NCBI RefSeq assembly: GCF_037126465.1
Contig: NC_088204.1
Coordinates: 64,789,807 to 64,853,806 of the forward strand
Source: Ornithodoros turicata
Taxonomy: Eukaryota > Arthropoda > Arachnida > Ixodida > Argasidae
Direction: 5' to 3'
DNA length: 64,000 nucleotides
Shown here: positions 35,383 to 46,980 of the stretch, one piece after another
Numbering within the stretch: position 1 is the first letter of the stretch
Layout: the number at the start of each line of letters is the position of its first letter
Program-made: the position numbers and the translations under genes
Notes under the pieces: generated by a model
Seen by the model: the letters and a program-made list of their open reading frames with translations, nothing else
What the model was told of the DNA's origin: nothing
The model's database searches: none

Positions 35383-38300
35383 AAAGGCCCTGGCTATGCA
35401 GTGGAATCGTCGAAGCCTGCGTAACAAGCTCCCAGATTTTAAATTACATCTACAACAGTACGAGTTCCCTTTCATAGCTATATGCGAACACGGCATGGAT
35501 TGTACACATCGTGTTAATGGATACACAATCTATCGCTCTCATCATTCCCCTGAGAGCAGAACAGCGCTATACATTCGCAATGACCTCGTTGCTGCACCCA
35601 TCGGGTCAGTTTGTCATCGCTCTTATGATTACGTCACTTGCAGGATCCGCCTTGGCCCCATGCTGTTAACGGTCGTCAGTATCTATATCCGTCCCGCGGT
35701 ACAGGTCCCGTGGAGTGACCTCGAACGCTTACTTGGTTCTCTGGAAGCCCCGGCGCTTGTGCTCGGGGACTTCAATGCACATCACTCGGCCTGGGGAAGC
35801 CGAAGGACGGACGGTAAGGGAAGGAGGTTGTTGGAGGCATTGGAGAATAATAACATGTGCCTGCTGAACAACCGCGAGCCCACTTACATGCGATCCCCAA
35901 CGTCACTTGATGTATTGGACCGCTCGTGGTGTTCAACCGACATAATTCGCCACTTGTCGTGCGCTACGGACGTCGACACTAGAGGTAGCGATCATTTTCC
36001 TCTATATATTTCGCACGACAGACTGCCCCTCTCAGCCACTGCTGGACTGATTTCTTTCACAAACTGGAGACGTTTTCGTGCGGGCCTCAGAACATCTGTG
36101 CACACCGGTATGTCCCCAGAGGCTCTCTCTCAAGCAATTACCCGCGGTATTCAGGACGCGGTGGTCATGTCTAAAAGGGTAACAGGCCATGTCGGCCATT
36201 CCCCAGCAATTAATCACCTTAGAGCATTACGTCGCCGAGCAGAAAGAACGGCTCGTCGGACAGGGCAACTTACGGACATTGTGCAATACCGCCGGATGAA
36301 AGCTAAAGTAACACGAGAACTTAAGAACGAGGACAGGAAGCGTTGGCGTAAGTTTTGCCACCACCTTTCACCGTTTGATCCGGCCACGAAGATCTGGCGG
36401 GCAATCCGATCTCTGAAGGAGGCGCCCCCTCAAAAGAATCCTCTCGCGGCCTTGGCTATCGTTCAGCGTGTAGACGAAAACACGCTTGCGACGGACTTCT
36501 GTGTGGTACTAACGACTCCGCCGGCTGCCTCGACCACGCCCCTACACCGCAGTTTTGTCCACAGTTTGACGGCTGAACTTCACCAAGACTGGCCCCGTCC
36601 CCCGGAAGTTATGGACCGCGACTTCACACTAATCGAGCTAAAGGCAGCGTTGAAGCTTGTGAACGCCGCCTCGTCCCCTGGGCCCGATAAAATCACCTAT
36701 GCTGCCCTACGAAACCTTGACGGGCGGTCACTCCAAGCACTCCTTCATGTCTATAATACGTCCTGGCAACAAGGATCTTTACCACATACATGGAAGGAGG
36801 CATTGGTTGTTCCCATCCTGAAACCAGGCAAGCCTCCAAATGCCCTATCCTCCTTTCGCCCGGTGAGACTGACAAGCTGTATGGGGAAACTGATGGAGAG
36901 AATGGTTTTGCATCGCCTCGACTGGTGGCTTGAAAAACAACGTGCGTTCCCTCACGAAATGGATGGATTTCGTCGCCACCGAAGCTCCATGGATCCAGTT
37001 CTCGACCGAGTCTCTACAGTTCAACATGCTCGAGCCCATCGACGGATCGTCCGACCGGTCTTCCTCGACATCAAGCGCGCATATGATACCGTCTCGCACA
37101 TTTGTGTGCTGCACGCCTTGCGCTCGTTTGGAGTATCCGGTCGGCTCTTCATCTGGCTCCAAGACTTCCTTACGGACCGAACTGTCGCTGTCCGTACGTC
37201 CCAAGGCCAAAGCCCTCAGCATCCTGTTCCTCAAGGAGTCCCCCAAGGAAGCATTCTCAGCCCGACACTCTTTAACGTGGTGATGGCCGGCCTACAATCA
37301 GTAATTCCTCGCAAAGTGTCGTTCTCCGTGTATGCAGATGACGTCGCCCTTTAGACAGTAGGAAAACACGCCCGGCTCTCCATCGCCGCCTGCAGCTTGC
37401 TTTAAACAATATCCATACGTACCTCACGCACCTCGGGATGGACCTTTCACCCGAAAAGTGTGTCGAGCTCCCTTTCACGCGTAAAGCTATGGCCAGTTTC
37501 CCTCTTTGGCTTGGTTTAAAGAAGCTTGAACCGGTACGCTTTCACCGCTTCCTTGGCGTGGTAATCGACTCGGACTTGCGCTGGGCTCGGCACATTAAAC
37601 ACCTTGAAACTAAAGTGCAGCGATGGCTCCCCGCAATTCAACATCTTTCTGGCTCAGGATGAGGCTGTGATCAGCGTTCCCTGCTCGCGGTTCACGCGGC
37701 ATTGGTGAGGGCAACTGTGCTTTACAGCCTTCCTATTCTGAACAGGATATCAACAACTTCATTAAATACACTTCGGTCCCTGTTTGCTCGAAGCCTTCGT
37801 CGATGCCTCGGAGTTCCAAGAATGGCTGAAACACGGCAAGTACTGGCTGAAGCTGGTGAGCTCCCGATTGAAGTTCTCCGTGAACGGGAAACGGCTCGGC
37901 ACTACCTCCGTTTGCGTGCTCACATTCCCCGCCACCCGCTACTCAGAAAAATTCGATACCGCCCTGAAAGCGACTTCTATCGAGTAGCGCAGAGGACACG
38001 CCAGACTCTCACTGGCTTCATAACTAAGGACACTATACTGCCGGAAGCCCCGTGGTCTCTACCGGTACCGCCCACTTTTGTACGCCTTCCTAACCTTCTG
38101 GAAAGAAGAGATCAGGTCCCCCCTCAAGTCCTCCGAGCCCATTTTCATGCTCTGGTAGACGAGAAGTTTTCTACGTTTACGGCAGCATATACTGACGGCG
38201 CATTCCGAAACAACAAGTCCGCCTCAGCATTCGTCATTCCATCCGAAGGCGTCGTGCACGGAAGACGCCTTTCACATCCAACCTCCTTCACAGCTGCGGA

Positions 38301-39051
38301 ACTCTATGCCATCCTTTTCTTTCTACAACACATCGCTGATTTTACACCCCGGGAATGGGCAGTCTTTACAGACTCCAAATCTGCACTTCAAGCAATTGAA
38401 AATTCCGGCATACGAGGCCCATCCGCACCCCTAGTCACAGACGTGTTAATGGCTTACCACACTATCTACGCCGCAGGCCACAGGCTAGTTCTCCAGTGGG
38501 TTCCAGCCCATTGTGATGTCGTGGGGAACGAGCAGGCCGACAGCGCCGCAGAAGCAGCACTCTCGTATCGGAAACGGACCCGTATTGTTCTGCTGAGAGG
38601 AGACCGCCGTTCAATTCTGCGACGCCTAGTGACACCCCTGGCTTCCCGCCAACGGACAACCGACATTCTTCCCCCCTCTATGTTGAACAGAATTGATCCC
38701 ACGCTCGCTTTCCGCATGCCACGAAACACCTCTCGTCAAGATGCTGCATTAATCCACCGAATGCGCCTCGATGTGGCCTTTACAGCTCAGTGGCGTTACC
38801 GCTTGAGACAAGTTGACTCTCCCACCTGCTGCCACTGTGGTGCTCTTGAGGATCTGGAGCATATTCTTCTTCATTGCCCTCACTACGAACCTTCCCGAAC
38901 CACACTCTCCGAGTCTCTTCGTCAGCTGGACTCTCGCCCTTTCTCCCTATCGAAATTGCTTGGTCCCTGGCCCAATCCAGCCCAGCAACGCTCTGCGCTC
39001 AAAGCTCTTCTGACATTTCTGGACACCATCGGACTTCGATCGTTATTGTGA
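35366..39051 (+). pseudogene. LINE ORF2: endonuclease, reverse transcriptase, RNase H, zinc finger
   Basis: The start at 35366 (MTELYKKALAMQWN) is chosen because WN-RSL begins the AP endonuclease. Further endonuclease motifs are LVLGDFNAHHSAWGS and GSDHFPL. RT motifs: SSPGPDKITYAAL, VPILKPGKPPN, DIKRAYDTVSH, GVPQGSILSPTLFN, YADDVAL. RNase H: AYTDGAFRNN, AELYAI, FTDSKSALQAI, HCDVVGNEQAD. Terminal finger: CCHCGALEDLEHILLHC. Breaks: TAG at 37352-37354 right after YADD, a frameshift at about 37360-37380, and TGA at 37660-37662. All catalytic residues seen are intact, so inactivation looks recent. The enzyme would nick the target and copy LINE RNA there. Confidence 0.85.
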
Positions 39052-39997
39052 AAAGGGGCTCGTTATTTTATTCCCCCCATTCCATCCAGCAATGGGGTAG
39101 AGTAATGAAACTCCCCATTCTTCAAGGTCGCAAATAAAGTTGTTTTACTGTATTCGCTTCTATCATCCCTGCGCCGGCGGACGTTCTTGGTTGCTCGACC
39201 GTCAAATGACTAATTACCTAAAAATCGTTAATTAACTTTTTAATTATAAAAGCTACGAAGGTGTCCCAATTTCTGTTCCTCTCCTCATCTGTTCCATTCG
39301 GAGACCTGATATCGTAGCCGTTCTGAGAACAAAAACCCGTTCGGTAGATCGTCCGCAAAAAATTCGTTAAGGAACACCCTTTCTTTTTAATTGCGCACCT
39401 TCGGAGACGTGTCTTTCCTTCACCCCCAATGTGAGATGAGATGGCGAAGGAGCCCATGGGGGAGCGTCGAAGATGCTGCTACAGTGCCGCCTCATGCGTC
39501 GAAGTTGAGCTTTAATTTGCGGAACTAAAACAACAACACATGTATCGTGTGACGCTATCGGAACTGCCCTTATCTTGTGTTGCATTTTCTGGAAATCTTT
39601 TCCCAGGACGCAAGAGGCGATAGTGTGCTCTTTCACCCTCTCACATTGGGGGCAAAGGAAAGACGGGTCTCCGAAGATGCGCAATGAACAAAATAATGAA
39701 AAAAAGTGGTCTTCCGTCACGAATTTTTTGCGGACGATCTACCGAACAGATTTTTGTTCTGAAAATGGCTATATCAAGTCACCGAAAGGAACAGATGTTC
39801 TCATTGGGACAACTTCGTACCTTTTATAATTAAAAAGTTAAGGTTGTTAGTGAGGTAATTAGTCATTTGACGGTCGAGCAACATATGGCCGACAACGTCC
39901 GCCGGCCAAGAGATAATAGAAGTGAAAGCAGCATGCCTATAGCCCTTATAGCTCTTTTAATGAAAAATCTGTATGGCCTAAAAAAATACATCCTGTA

Positions 39998-41137
39998 TAC
40001 TGGGCCCGTGCACGCGATAGTTTGCGAAGTCGGAAGGGCAAAACTCCGAAGCCTTTTGTTTATAAAAGACAATTCTGGAACATGCACCACGTTGGCGATC
40101 GCAAAGTTTCGGACACCAACGCGTCGGGATTGACGCGCGTCGTTGAACAGGGTGCGGCCCCGTGGTGCATATACCTCGAAGTCGCTTTCGTCATCGGACA
40201 GTTGACGGCTTCGCGTACACACAGCACTTAAAGGGACTCTGACCAGAAGTTGGACAAATCTTTCACTTGCATCCATTACGAATGTATAATATGTCTCCAA
40301 GCCACACGCGAAATATTTTCGCTATGCGCGGCAGCGAAGTTTGAGAAACGGGGTACTGAAAACCGGCTTGGCTTTTCCCCCTCAACTGGCGCAATCGGCG
40401 CTGAAATCTATGCGCTTTGTAGTGGATTTCCGCCAATTTCCGTGTGTGTGACGCGGAGATGAGTCTTACGTTCATTGGGCGCCAGGACCGGAAGTTCTGT
40501 TGTTAGTGAGTAGTGAGAGCGGCATCCGGAAAGCGATCTTCAAAATCACACAGGGGTGACGCAAACCCGCCACTGTTGTAACTACCCTCAAAGGGGTGCT
40601 TTTGGCAAACCTGCCATCTTGTCCTGGTCGCGCGTTATAGAAAACATCATTTTGAGGTCATGCTCCTTTGTTTACATGTCGTTTCGCTGTATACCGACAT
40701 ATCTCCGGCGCCATAACGCCAACAGACGAACGTATTTTGCCAGCGTAACCTATGCGGTGCTTCTTCCGCAACATCGAACCCCATTTCTCATTAGTTTAAG
40801 TACATCGCATTGGCTCAGTGGGTCTTAACGCGCGGTCGTCATCACATCTTTGGAAGTCGTTATCAGTACGAGGCCTTATGTGCAAAACTGCTTGTTTTAC
40901 TGCGTGATTATCGGATACAAATAATTACCGTGATCGAAAGACATCCAAAACGTTGCTCAGAAACAACAACCACATTGTTTACAAACGGTTTGGATCACGG
41001 GTGCCGCCATCCGTAAGGTCACGTGGGCATCGACGTTTGTTGTGACGTCCGACCAGGACCTGTGCAGGATGCATTGCGTTCGCCCAGCACACTTTCGTCT
41101 ACGGAGCAATACATTGGATGCCACCCCTGTGTTCAAA
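39998..41137. other. No recognisable gene; third Kolobok-like terminus
   Basis: TTAAAGGGACTCTGACCAGA at 40228-40247 repeats the ends at 8339 and 12515. No inverted partner was found nearby. Nothing else could be supported. Confidence 0.45.
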
Positions 41138-41451
41138 ATGGACGTTGAAGCAAGCAATGCGGAGACTTCGAGCCGGGAGCTTTCCTCTGACCTTTCCGCG
41201 ATCGTGAAGAACATTCTGCGTGCTGAACAGTTCGAGATCCTTGCTTCCAAAACATCGCTGATGCCGCTAACGCAAGCCGAAGTCAAAGCTCCACGAACAT
41301 CGGTCACACATGAAACAAAACAAACACCATCAATAACCTGCCTTCGACAGACTGGTAAGTGGTGAGCTTTTCAGCGCACATTATGATCGAACATGTAAGC
41401 GTTCTCTCTAAATTTCGTGCTCTCATATTTAATGCGCACTTGTTGTTTAAG

Positions 41452-41649
41452 GTGCTGGTGCAGCTCGTCTGTGATAATGCCCAAGGAGATCGAATATGCT
41501 TGTCCTGCAAGGAGCTCGAAAGCATTCCCGAAGAACTGCAGTACGAGTGCGTTACAACCCACGAATATTTCCAACTTCTATGCCTCAATACGACTGTCCT
41601 CCGTGTCCTTTTGAACTCCGTGCAGCGCGAACCTATGAGCGAAATCCTT
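41452..41649 (+). CDS. P2RX7-like intracellular-domain exon (partial)
   Basis: Between an acceptor (tgtttaag, to 41451) and a donor (cttgtaagt, gt at 41650) lies an open frame with CLSCKELESIPEEL, CVTTHEYFQLLCLN and TVLRVLL. The Cys-rich CxxCxE, the TTHE-F--LCL and the VL-VLL blocks resemble the cytosolic ballast domain of P2X7 receptors, which also occurs as a free domain next to transposase-derived genes in invertebrates. A candidate upstream exon (41138-41354, MDVEASNAETSSREL...) ends with a donor gtaagt, but its phase does not fit this exon directly, so the pair is not a proven gene. Confidence 0.4.
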
Positions 41650-41660
41650 GTAAGTTCTGT

Positions 41661-42984
41661 GTTTTTCTAAGTGACCCATGTTGATGTCCCCCGTCATGTA
41701 ATGCAGCAAGGGCCTTTGTGGTATATTCATCAATAAATAAATATCAAAACCAGAAAGAGATGTAACATGTATTTAATTATGTTACAAGCTCTCACACAGA
41801 GTCGAGCCGAAGAAGCCGAGACTCTGGGCGAATGCTTGCAACCTACGTGATAAATATATGTTTCATGTCCTGCTTTTCAGACTTCTGGAACAATTAAAAC
41901 AATTACATATGAGAGCAAACTGGGCCTTCCACATAAGTAGCCATTAAAGTAGCACGTTGTCACATAGCAGGAGCTACACCAGGAAATGCTACTGTTGCCT
42001 GAAGTTAATATGCCCTTGTTGCATGAATAGTTTTGTATTCATATGTTCACCATGCATCTGTATGTGAAGAAGATATGTGCAATCTTTTATGTAGCTGGCA
42101 ATAGTAAACATACGAGCACGTGTGATAAGGTATAATAGCATGTATTACTCATAGATTTGTAGGTACACCTTGTAAGCATCCTTCACTACTAAGAGCGTGG
42201 GAAATGTACCATTATTCATTGCACCGTGGATGTTGAACATGCATGAAGTTGGAAGTCTCCCTTCTGTGCCTGTTTCAACGTTAACCACTGAAAGCCTCTT
42301 TTTCTTGGGGGGGGGGGGAGGACATTACGACATGCCAAAATTAAATGTTACTGTCGGTGAAGCCTCACCACTATAGGGAGAGTCGAAGGACAGTAGTAGT
42401 GTGAGGGGAGGGAGGTAAGCATATTGCTTCCATCACAGTGTGTTAGAAATTTACGGCAGCCAAAAAAGAACGTGTAAACATTAAGGATTGCCCTCACGAG
42501 AACGTCCTGTAGTGACCAATGCGGAGCCAGGCATTGTTAAACAGAAATCGTGCTGAACCTTGAAATGTGTATTGTTTAGTCATATCTGTTATGTGTGTCT
42601 GTAGATACTTTCTAGCACAAGTGTATTTATTGGTAATGTAGCACACAGACAAATCTCAGAAGATGAAGGGCAGAAATACAACGTTAGTGCAGCAGCAGCA
42701 TAGCTTTGATAAGTGTGGCATTAGCACTTACCTGCTAAGTATGTTCAGTAATTACTGGCAAGTAGCAGTGCAACGAGCACGAAACATGGAAGTTGGCGGA
42801 GCGCAAGGTGGGGCCTTGAACATGGAACATCACATCAACTTTACGTAAAGTGGTCTATGTCCATTAGTTTTGATGAGAATACAGCTCCATGTGGTCGAAT
42901 TACTTGCAGTCCTATCCTTCGGCATGTAGATCATGTTGCCCTACAAATAGGCTGAATCACCTTATATATAATTTATGAGCGACA
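41661..42984. other. No recognisable gene
   Basis: No domain or transposon end seen. A G-run lies near 42310. Confidence 0.5.
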
Positions 42985-43070
42985 AAGAGAAGGCAGGATG
43001 CGCGAGCTCATTAGTCCTAGCCAATCTCCCTTGCGGGTAAGCGCCATCCCGCTCGAGGAGCAACAACAAA
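42985..43070 (+). mobile_element. LINE 3'-UTR-like fragment abutting Polinton A2
   Basis: agtcctagccaatctccctt and the following sequence resemble 23770-23830 and the 3' tails of tick LINEs, ending in a short caacaacaaa tail at the Polinton boundary. Short and uncertain. Confidence 0.35.
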
Positions 43071-43349
43071 AGTAGTACTATTATGTTGGGCGTGAGCGGG
43101 GATGAGAAACTACAACATTGCCACCAGGGCAGCGCCACCGTCGCGTCTGTTCGTTCGCGTATTTTTCCCGCGCGGCGCGTGTGCGGAGGGTTGTCCGCGC
43201 GCTTATAACATGCAGAGACATGCAAAGAAGGGTCATACACAAAAAGTACAAGTGAAAATATATTTATTAATGCCAATTGTAATGCCAATCCAGTTGAGAT
43301 ATATTTATTAACGCCAGTTGTGCTGTGAATTGTGCCAATTGTGATGCCA

Positions 43350-43994
43350 ATCAGGGGCGGATCCAGGGAAGATCCTCGGGGGGGAGGGGGGGGGTCGCCA
43401 TGTAAGACGGCGAGCTGCTGTGCTTTCATTTCACACCAGAACTTTATTTATGATCTACATGTTGCGAAGCTTAGCAAGCTGTAGAGGAACGCCACCTTAG
43501 TCCCTTACAAAAACATGCTCTTAGTCCGTTCAAAACAACGCATAACTGAAGGTGCTTGGTAACTGGTGCTACGCCAGTATCTATTTGTCTTCCTCTATAC
43601 GTATGTCTAAACAGCAGAAAAATATGTCCTACCATTTTCGTAACGTGCTGTCTCTTTGTGAAGCTGAGTGAGGACGCCTTAGCGTTGTAGACTCCAGGCA
43701 CCCACTGACCCTCCCAAACGTCAAATCGCTGTCTTTATCCACTGTGCAGTGTCCGGCGCGTTCTGCGCGCTGAGAGGAGGCGAATGTGATTCCTCCTCGC
43801 ACCACCTGCGTCTTCGCTCCTTTTTAGGCAATGAAGTGTTTGTCAGCGAGTATATGTCATGCCCTTCGCGCAATCTTGGGGCGAAAGGCGCACGCGGGAT
43901 TGGCGGGAAAACGGAGCGTGCGGCAGGAAAATCTGCCGGAATGGGGGGTAGAGGTACGTCTCGGGGGGGGGGGGGGGGCCTGGATCCGCCCCTG
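43350..43994. mobile_element. hAT-like MITE, 645 bp, in the A2 terminal repeat
   Basis: The ends caggggcggatccaggg and cctggatccgcccctg are inverted, with G-runs inside. The perfect 8-bp flanks atgccaat (43342-43349 and 43995-44002) are the hAT signature. No transposase. Same family as 8098-8248. Confidence 0.85.
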
Positions 43995-44269
43995 ATGCCA
44001 ATCAGGTGAAAAAGAAAAACCCAGCCGGAACACCTTCACCACCTGTAACAGAAGAAGCACAAGACAGTACATGTAAAGGAAACATACATTTATTCATTTG
44101 TTAATATTTCTCTTATTGTCTCCACAATAACACTTTTTATAAAGGCCTTCATTTCAGACCCTGAAAGAAAACATAAAATTAACGTCGTCACATTGCTTAC
44201 CACACGATAACTCACGTTAGACACAGCACTGACCTGAAAAAAGCGGTTATTGTTATTATATGAAACTAC

Positions 44270-44560
44270 ACTTGTATTTCAATAATACATACAATGTAGT
44301 GGTGGCGGACCCCATTAATCTGTAAGTGAATCTAAATTAATATCAACTTATACATTTCAATAATACATACATTGTGGTGGCAGACTGCAGTAATCTGTAA
44401 GTGAATCTAAATTAATATCGACTTATTCATTTCAATAATACATACAGTTCACTGGATCCAGTGTTGGATAATCGGAAAGGTAGCCACATTATCAACATCC
44501 ATACTCATTTTATAATAATACATACATTGCGGTGGCGGACTCCTATGATCTGAAAGAGAA
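44270..44560. repeat. Tandem repeats of about 94 bp around caataatacatac
   Basis: At least three copies of ttcaataatacatacattg(t)ggtggc followed by ctgtaagtgaatctaaatta are spaced about 94 bp apart. They lie in the promoter-side region of A2 before its first gene. Confidence 0.7.
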
Positions 44561-44720
44561 TCTCGTTTATTCTTATTGTAATCGTGTCCTATAACTTTTA
44601 CTCACATTCGGGGGTTGGCCGTGGTACAGGCGTGTAAGCTGAAAAAGATATTATCAATTAATAACATACACACTCAACTACACAACAACTATATACACAA
44701 CACAACTATACACGTCTATG

Positions 44721-45175
44721 TTCCAATAATACATACATAATGAGGGTGGCGACTCTGGAGCTGAAACAAGAAATCAAACTTAAACACCTTTTTCATATCC
44801 ATTACAATTCCTTACCATTTTCAAAAAATGTTGGACTTGAGCTAAATACTGAAAAAGACAATAGTCACGAGAAAAAAGAACTACATTGCAAATCAAAAAC
44901 TTACTGCTCTCGTCGGACACCGGCGTGTAAGCTGAAAAGATATTATCAAATAATAATAACTAAACCTGCACAACTGTATTCCAATAATACACACAGTTTG
45001 GTGGCGGCAACTCTGTAGCTGAAACAAGAAATAAAATTTAAACACCTTTTTCATATTCATTATAATTCCTTACCATTTTCAAAATATATCGGACTTGAGC
45101 TAAATACTGAAAAAGACAACAGTCATGAGAAAAAAGAACTACGTTGCGAATAAAAAACTTACCGCTTTCGTTTGA
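44721..45175. repeat. Tandem duplication, 258-bp unit
   Basis: 44721-44978 is repeated from 44979 (ttccaataatac ... gagctgaaacaagaaat ... cttactgctctcgt against cttaccgctttcgt), with the second copy slightly shorter. No coding sequence. Confidence 0.75.
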
Positions 45176-45348
45176 CTTTTTTTTTTTGAACAGGTGTCAG
45201 TCAAGTGAGGAAGAAACTTTTAAACGTGCGCATCCTCATTATCATACAACCTCCTCTCCACTCTTTCCCATTTATTACCTTTCGAGCGAGCCCACCTCCT
45301 CATTTTCGCATTCGTTCCCCAGACCAGGAGCTCACACCCAAAATAATT

Positions 45349-45570
45349 ATGCGGAAGCTCTTTTGTCGCTGTTTCAGAAAGAAATGTGAAGAGGAGGAGG
45401 AGGTTGAGTCTCCCGAAGACAGGAAATGGCGTCTGAAACAAGAAATTCATGAAGCAAAAGCTGAAGCTATCAGACGCGTTTTGTCTCACGAATGTCTCCT
45501 CAGGGCCAAACGAGAGTCTGCGAAAAGTCAATTTGATCAAATCGACGGCTGGGGAAGCACTGGATGGTAA
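45349..45570 (+). CDS. Small basic/acidic protein, unknown
   Basis: A 73-residue frame starts MRKLFCRCFRKKCEEEEEVE, with a charged helix-like middle (RKWRLKQEIHEAKAEAIRRVL). The ATG at 45349 is preferred over the upstream in-frame Met at 45205 because the charged, structured part starts here. It sits 56 bases upstream of the ATPase and on the same strand, in the usual place for a small Polinton accessory gene. No family recognised. It could be expressed or a remnant. Confidence 0.4.
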   Translation: MRKLFCRCFRKKCEEEEEVESPEDRKWRLKQEIHEAKAEAIRRVLSHECLLRAKRESAKSQFDQIDGWGSTGW

Positions 45571-45626
45571 TAAATCTAGTTTTCAATACATCTTATTATC
45601 AGTTTCAGTTCTACCTCTGCGACACA

Positions 45627-46253
45627 ATGTCCGACGTAAGTCCGTTTTCTTTCATCCACCCTGCACGAATTATTATATGTGGACCTTCCATATCAGGAAA
45701 AACTTACCTAGTTCGTAACATCCTTAGAAATCTATCAGTATTCAGTGTAGTCCCAGAACAAATATTTTATGTTAGTAAATATGATGCTAGCTCGCAGAAT
45801 GAATTCACTAAAATTACATTTAATAAAGAATTACCAACCACATGGGATGAGAACATACCAACACTGATTATAGTTGCTGATCTTATGACTGAAAAGAATG
45901 TTATGCAAGATATGGTTCATCTCTATAGAAGAGCGTCCCATCACAAAAATGCATCAATTATTTTTCTTTGTCAATACTTATTCCATAACGATGTAAACTA
46001 CCGCACTCTATCCCACAACAGCACATATATAATATTATTCAATAATTGAAGATCTCATTCGCAACTCGAACTTCTAGGACGACAAATCTACGGGAAATCA
46101 CGGTTACCATACTTTTTGAATGCATTCGAACAAGCAACAGAGAAACCATTTGGTTATCTAGTGATTGACCTACACCCACTTACTCAGTCTGATAAAAGAT
46201 TGCGAACAGGTAAAACCAAGGTCGAGTCGCAATTTGTTTTCATACCAAAATGA
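45627..46253 (+). pseudogene. Polinton packaging ATPase (FtsK/HerA-like), one in-frame stop
   Basis: Starts MSDVSPFSFIHPARII. Walker A is GPSISGKT (about residues 18-25). The Walker B area reads TLIIVADLM, where the usual first Asp of the DD pair is Ala. Downstream blocks RRASHHKNASIIFLCQYLFH, then LLGRQIYG and FGYLVIDLHPLT, match the A32-like genome-packaging ATPases of Polintons and adintoviruses. A TGA at 46047-46049 interrupts the frame after LFNN. The final stop TGA at 46251-46253 overlaps the next gene's ATG. About 208 codons, close to normal length. It would pump DNA into capsids. Confidence 0.85.
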
Positions 46254-46615
46254 AAAGTCTACGTCACCATTTAACTTTCCTTAAAGTGCTTGCAACCTGC
46301 ACTCCAAAAGAACGGGAAAACATATTGCAGGAGGCTCCTCCATACAGCATTGAAGTTCTTTCCGAAGTTTGCAAGAATATATTGAATGGTAATGTTAAAC
46401 TGTCACCAACACTATAGAAAGATTTAAAGAAATATAGAGCTACAATTCGATACATCGCATATAAAACATTACACAAATCACCAAAGAAGCTACAAAAGTT
46501 GTTATATCGACAACGAGGAGGTTTGATCCTATTACTCCCTCTATTACTGACAGGCTTGACTAGTATATCAAGTGGTGTAGCAGGGCGGGCTATAGCTAAG
46601 GTAGCCGGTGTTTGA
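46250..46615 (+). pseudogene. Small conserved Polinton late protein with C-terminal hydrophobic patch
   Basis: Starts MKSLRHHLTFLKVLATCTPK, overlapping the ATPase stop (ATGA). It has the layout of a small protein commonly found next to the ATPase in Polintons: a helical N-terminus (ILQEAPPYSIEVLSEVCKNI), then the basic KKLQKLLYRQRGG, then a hydrophobic tail (LILLLPLLLTGLTS). TAG at 46415-46417 interrupts it after 55 codons. The other 65 codons stay open in the same frame. The exact role is not established, and I recognise only the family pattern. Confidence 0.65.
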
Positions 46616-46617
46616 AA

Positions 46618-46980
46618 ATGGCAACAAAAATCGAGGTATTAAATCCAGTGGACACTATTTTGGAATCTAATGTAAGCGAAGACGTAAAGGTAAAACGTAT
46701 GCTAACAGCTATGTACTACACCATAAAAAATCAATTGAAACCGACAATAGAATCAGATCCACCAATAATAAAACCATTACAAATGGAGGAAAGTATTAGC
46801 AGAAAATTCGATTATGATTTTCTACCAGATAATATAAATATTTAAAAAGTTAGACGTATAGTGTCAGTGACACCAAGGAGTTTGTCATGGAATGAAAAAT
46901 AGAAATCATTCATAACAACAAAACCATTCACGGCTCTAGTATAATGGAATTGGTCTTGTACCTACCCGGTCATAAATGAG
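46618..46980 (+). pseudogene. Conserved Polinton protein upstream of integrase, frameshifted
   Basis: The frame MATKIEVLNPVDTILESN runs to TAA at 46843-46845. Its family usually continues with a SW-EKG-LI-GK-IPGS-I-LV motif, and that motif is visible further on in other frames: RSLSWNEK near 46895 and EIIHNNKTIHGSSIMELV near 46911-46958. The gene has therefore suffered at least two frame changes. It begins 2 bases after the previous stop, which suggests a compact polycistronic or closely packed late cluster. Function unknown. Confidence 0.6.

Larger units (their letters stand above)
33949..39147 (+). mobile_element. Full-length I-clade LINE
   Basis: Contains a short 5' UTR, ORF1, ORF2 and a 3' UTR ending ggtcgcaaataaagttgttt. 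It is flanked by the duplication ctgtattc(a/g)ct (from 33937 and 39148; 10 of 11 positions). The RNase H domain after the reverse transcriptase points to the I group rather than Jockey. Both flanks being the same sequence, with the other copy of the host element as reference, confirms the boundaries. Confidence 0.82.
33869..39995. mobile_element. Mariner-like TIR element, copy 2, carrying a LINE
   Basis: The left end (cagagcgatctttttttag..., through ctataagggctatagacatg) and the right end (tatagcccttatag... to cctaaaaaaatacatcctg) are inverted, each next to TA, and match copy 1 at 21830-23614. It lacks the foldback and so shows the empty target site of that insertion (ctataagggctatag). Instead it contains the I-clade LINE at 33949-39147. 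No transposase. Confidence 0.78.
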
